Assembly: GCA_046723645.1 (NCBI GenBank)
Contig: JBKOUY010000093.1
Span: 1-14,350 of the forward strand
DNA: 14,350 bases
Reading direction: 5' to 3'
Source of the DNA: DASQUK01 sp046723645
GTDB lineage: Bacteria > Actinomycetota > Acidimicrobiia > Acidimicrobiales > VFJN01
The translations under genes were made by a program, and so were the position numbers. The first letter of the stretch is position 1; the number at the start of each line of letters is the position of its first letter. The notes under the pieces were generated by a model. The model did no database searches and was not told the DNA's origin. It saw only the letters and a list, made by a program, of their open reading frames with translations. Positions 13,578 through 14,350 of this stretch are shown in pieces.

Positions 13578-14350
13578 ATGAAGCTCCGTGTGCTTCGCCT
13601 TCTCGCCGTCGTCAGCGTGCCCGCAGTCGTGCTCGCCGCTTGTGGAGACGATGACGACGACGATGCCGGCTCGACCACGACGGACGCGCCGGCCCAGGGC
13701 TCGGCGGTGGAGGGCGACATCACGGTGTTCGCAGCCGCCTCGCTGACGGACGCGTTCACGGAGCTCGGGACCACATTCGAGTCGGAGAACCCCGACGCCT
13801 CCGTCGAGTTCAACTTCGCGGCATCGTCGGCGCTCCGGGAGCAGATCATGGCCGGGGCCCCAGCCGACGTCTTCGCCTCGGCGAACACCTCGAACATGGA
13901 TCAGGTCGTCGACGGCGGGGCTGCGAGCGATCCCCAGAACTTCGTGACCAACCTGCTCGAGATCGCGGTGCCGGCGGGCAACGAGGCCAAAGTCTCCGGG
14001 CTGGACGACTTCGCCAACCCCGACCTGCTCATCGGGCTCTGCGCCGAGGAGGTGCCCTGCGGCGAGTTCGGTCGCGAAGCGCTGGCCAACGCCGGCGTCA
14101 CCCCCTCGATCGACACCAACGAACCCGACGTGCGGTCGTTGCTGACCAAGATCGAGGCCGGCGACCTCGACGCCGGGATCGTCTACGTCACCGACGTCTT
14201 GGCCGCCGGCGACACCGTCGAGGGCGTCGAGATCCCCGCCGACCAGAACGTCGTCGCCACCTACCCGATCGCCGCGCTCACCGACGCGGCCAACGCCGCG
14301 GCGGCGGATGCGTTCGTCGAGCTCGTGCGTTCCGACGAGGGCCAGGAGAT
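13578..14350 (+). CDS. modA: Molybdate ABC transporter substrate-binding lipoprotein (partial, cut by the window end)
   Basis: The first 257 codons are present; the last few residues lie beyond the edge. The signal peptide MKLRVLRLLAVVSVPAVVLA precedes the lipobox LAAC (lipidated C22), then an Asp-rich linker. The mature part shows the ModA pattern: ITVFAAASLTDAF, NFAASSALREQI, GAPADVFASAN, then CAEEVPCGEFGREAL, and DVRSLLTKIEAGDLDAGIVY, which encloses the oxyanion-binding pocket. It should capture molybdate or tungstate at the outer membrane face and deliver it to a ModB/ModC transporter, presumably encoded just downstream. The ATG start lacks a good Shine-Dalgarno: the nearest GGAG is 19 bp away. 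No molybdenum-cofactor riboswitch is visible in the short leader. A minus-strand open frame overlapping it is a shadow. Confidence 0.92.
   Translation, partial: MKLRVLRLLAVVSVPAVVLAACGDDDDDDAGSTTTDAPAQGSAVEGDITVFAAASLTDAFTELGTTFESENPDASVEFNFAASSALREQIMAGAPADVFASANTSNMDQVVDGGAASDPQNFVTNLLEIAVPAGNEAKVSGLDDFANPDLLIGLCAEEVPCGEFGREALANAGVTPSIDTNEPDVRSLLTKIEAGDLDAGIVYVTDVLAAGDTVEGVEIPADQNVVATYPIAALTDAANAAAADAFVELVRSDEGQE

Noticed and set aside
13355..13897. A minus-strand open frame of 180 codons spanning the PadR-modA gap
   Set aside because: It is antisense to the ModA signal peptide and substrate-binding motifs, and overlaps the PadR gene in another frame; its Ser/Ala-rich product has no recognisable features.

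Overview
The window is very GC-rich, gene-dense DNA with GTG and TTG starts and short or overlapping gene junctions. A KstR-type operator, an F420-type LLM oxidoreductase of the Rv1855c family, a soluble-type P450, a FadD19-like acyl-CoA synthetase and lipoproteins with Asp/Thr-rich linkers together suggest an actinobacterium. Acidimicrobiia or a related lineage of lipid-degrading actinobacteria fits best, but that placement is inference. I see no rRNA, tRNA, CRISPR array, transposase or phage gene. Thirteen protein genes are supported: twelve complete and one cut by the right edge.

Left arm, minus strand (75-3502). A D-2-hydroxyacid dehydrogenase and a class II (fuculose-phosphate-type) aldolase lie 13 bp apart and form a probable sugar-acid or short hydroxyacid operon. 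Downstream, a FadD19-like acyl-CoA synthetase has its own leader, with a perfect KstR-consensus operator and a strong ribosome binding site that points to a TTG start.

Centre, plus strand (3582-10021). A cytochrome P450 is divergent from the hydroxyacid dehydrogenase. It is followed by an acyl-CoA dehydrogenase, a TetR regulator and two secreted lipoproteins: a quinoprotein-like beta-propeller with an unrecognised C-terminal domain, and an SMP-30/NHL-like beta-propeller. From the acyl-CoA dehydrogenase on, junctions are 2-19 bp, so these genes look co-transcribed. The 79-bp divergent promoter holds two copies of a TGAC-N6-GTCA palindrome, one on the predicted transcription start of each gene. 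The TetR protein encoded nearby is a natural candidate to bind them. The P450, dehydrogenase and acyl-CoA synthetase suggest oxidation and CoA activation of an isoprenoid, sterol side-chain or similar lipid. The lipoproteins may act on or sense a substrate outside the membrane.

Right arm (10022-14350). An Rv1855c-family LLM oxidoreductase sits behind a promoter of MerR type, with a 19-bp spacer carrying a dyad. Next come an MTA/SAH nucleosidase-like protein and an LtrA-family membrane protein that overlap by 4 bp. A PadR regulator converges on them and is divergent from a molybdate-binding lipoprotein gene (modA) that runs off the right edge. A perfect 12-bp palindrome lies in the PadR-modA promoter region.

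The most useful observations are the regulatory ones: the KstR-type site, the paired palindromes and the MerR-type promoter. Next come the lipoprotein pair with its unassigned C-terminal domain and a hairpin-dense segment inside one coding sequence. Most other long open frames, including one of about 1000 codons antisense to the P450 and dehydrogenase, are high-GC shadows.
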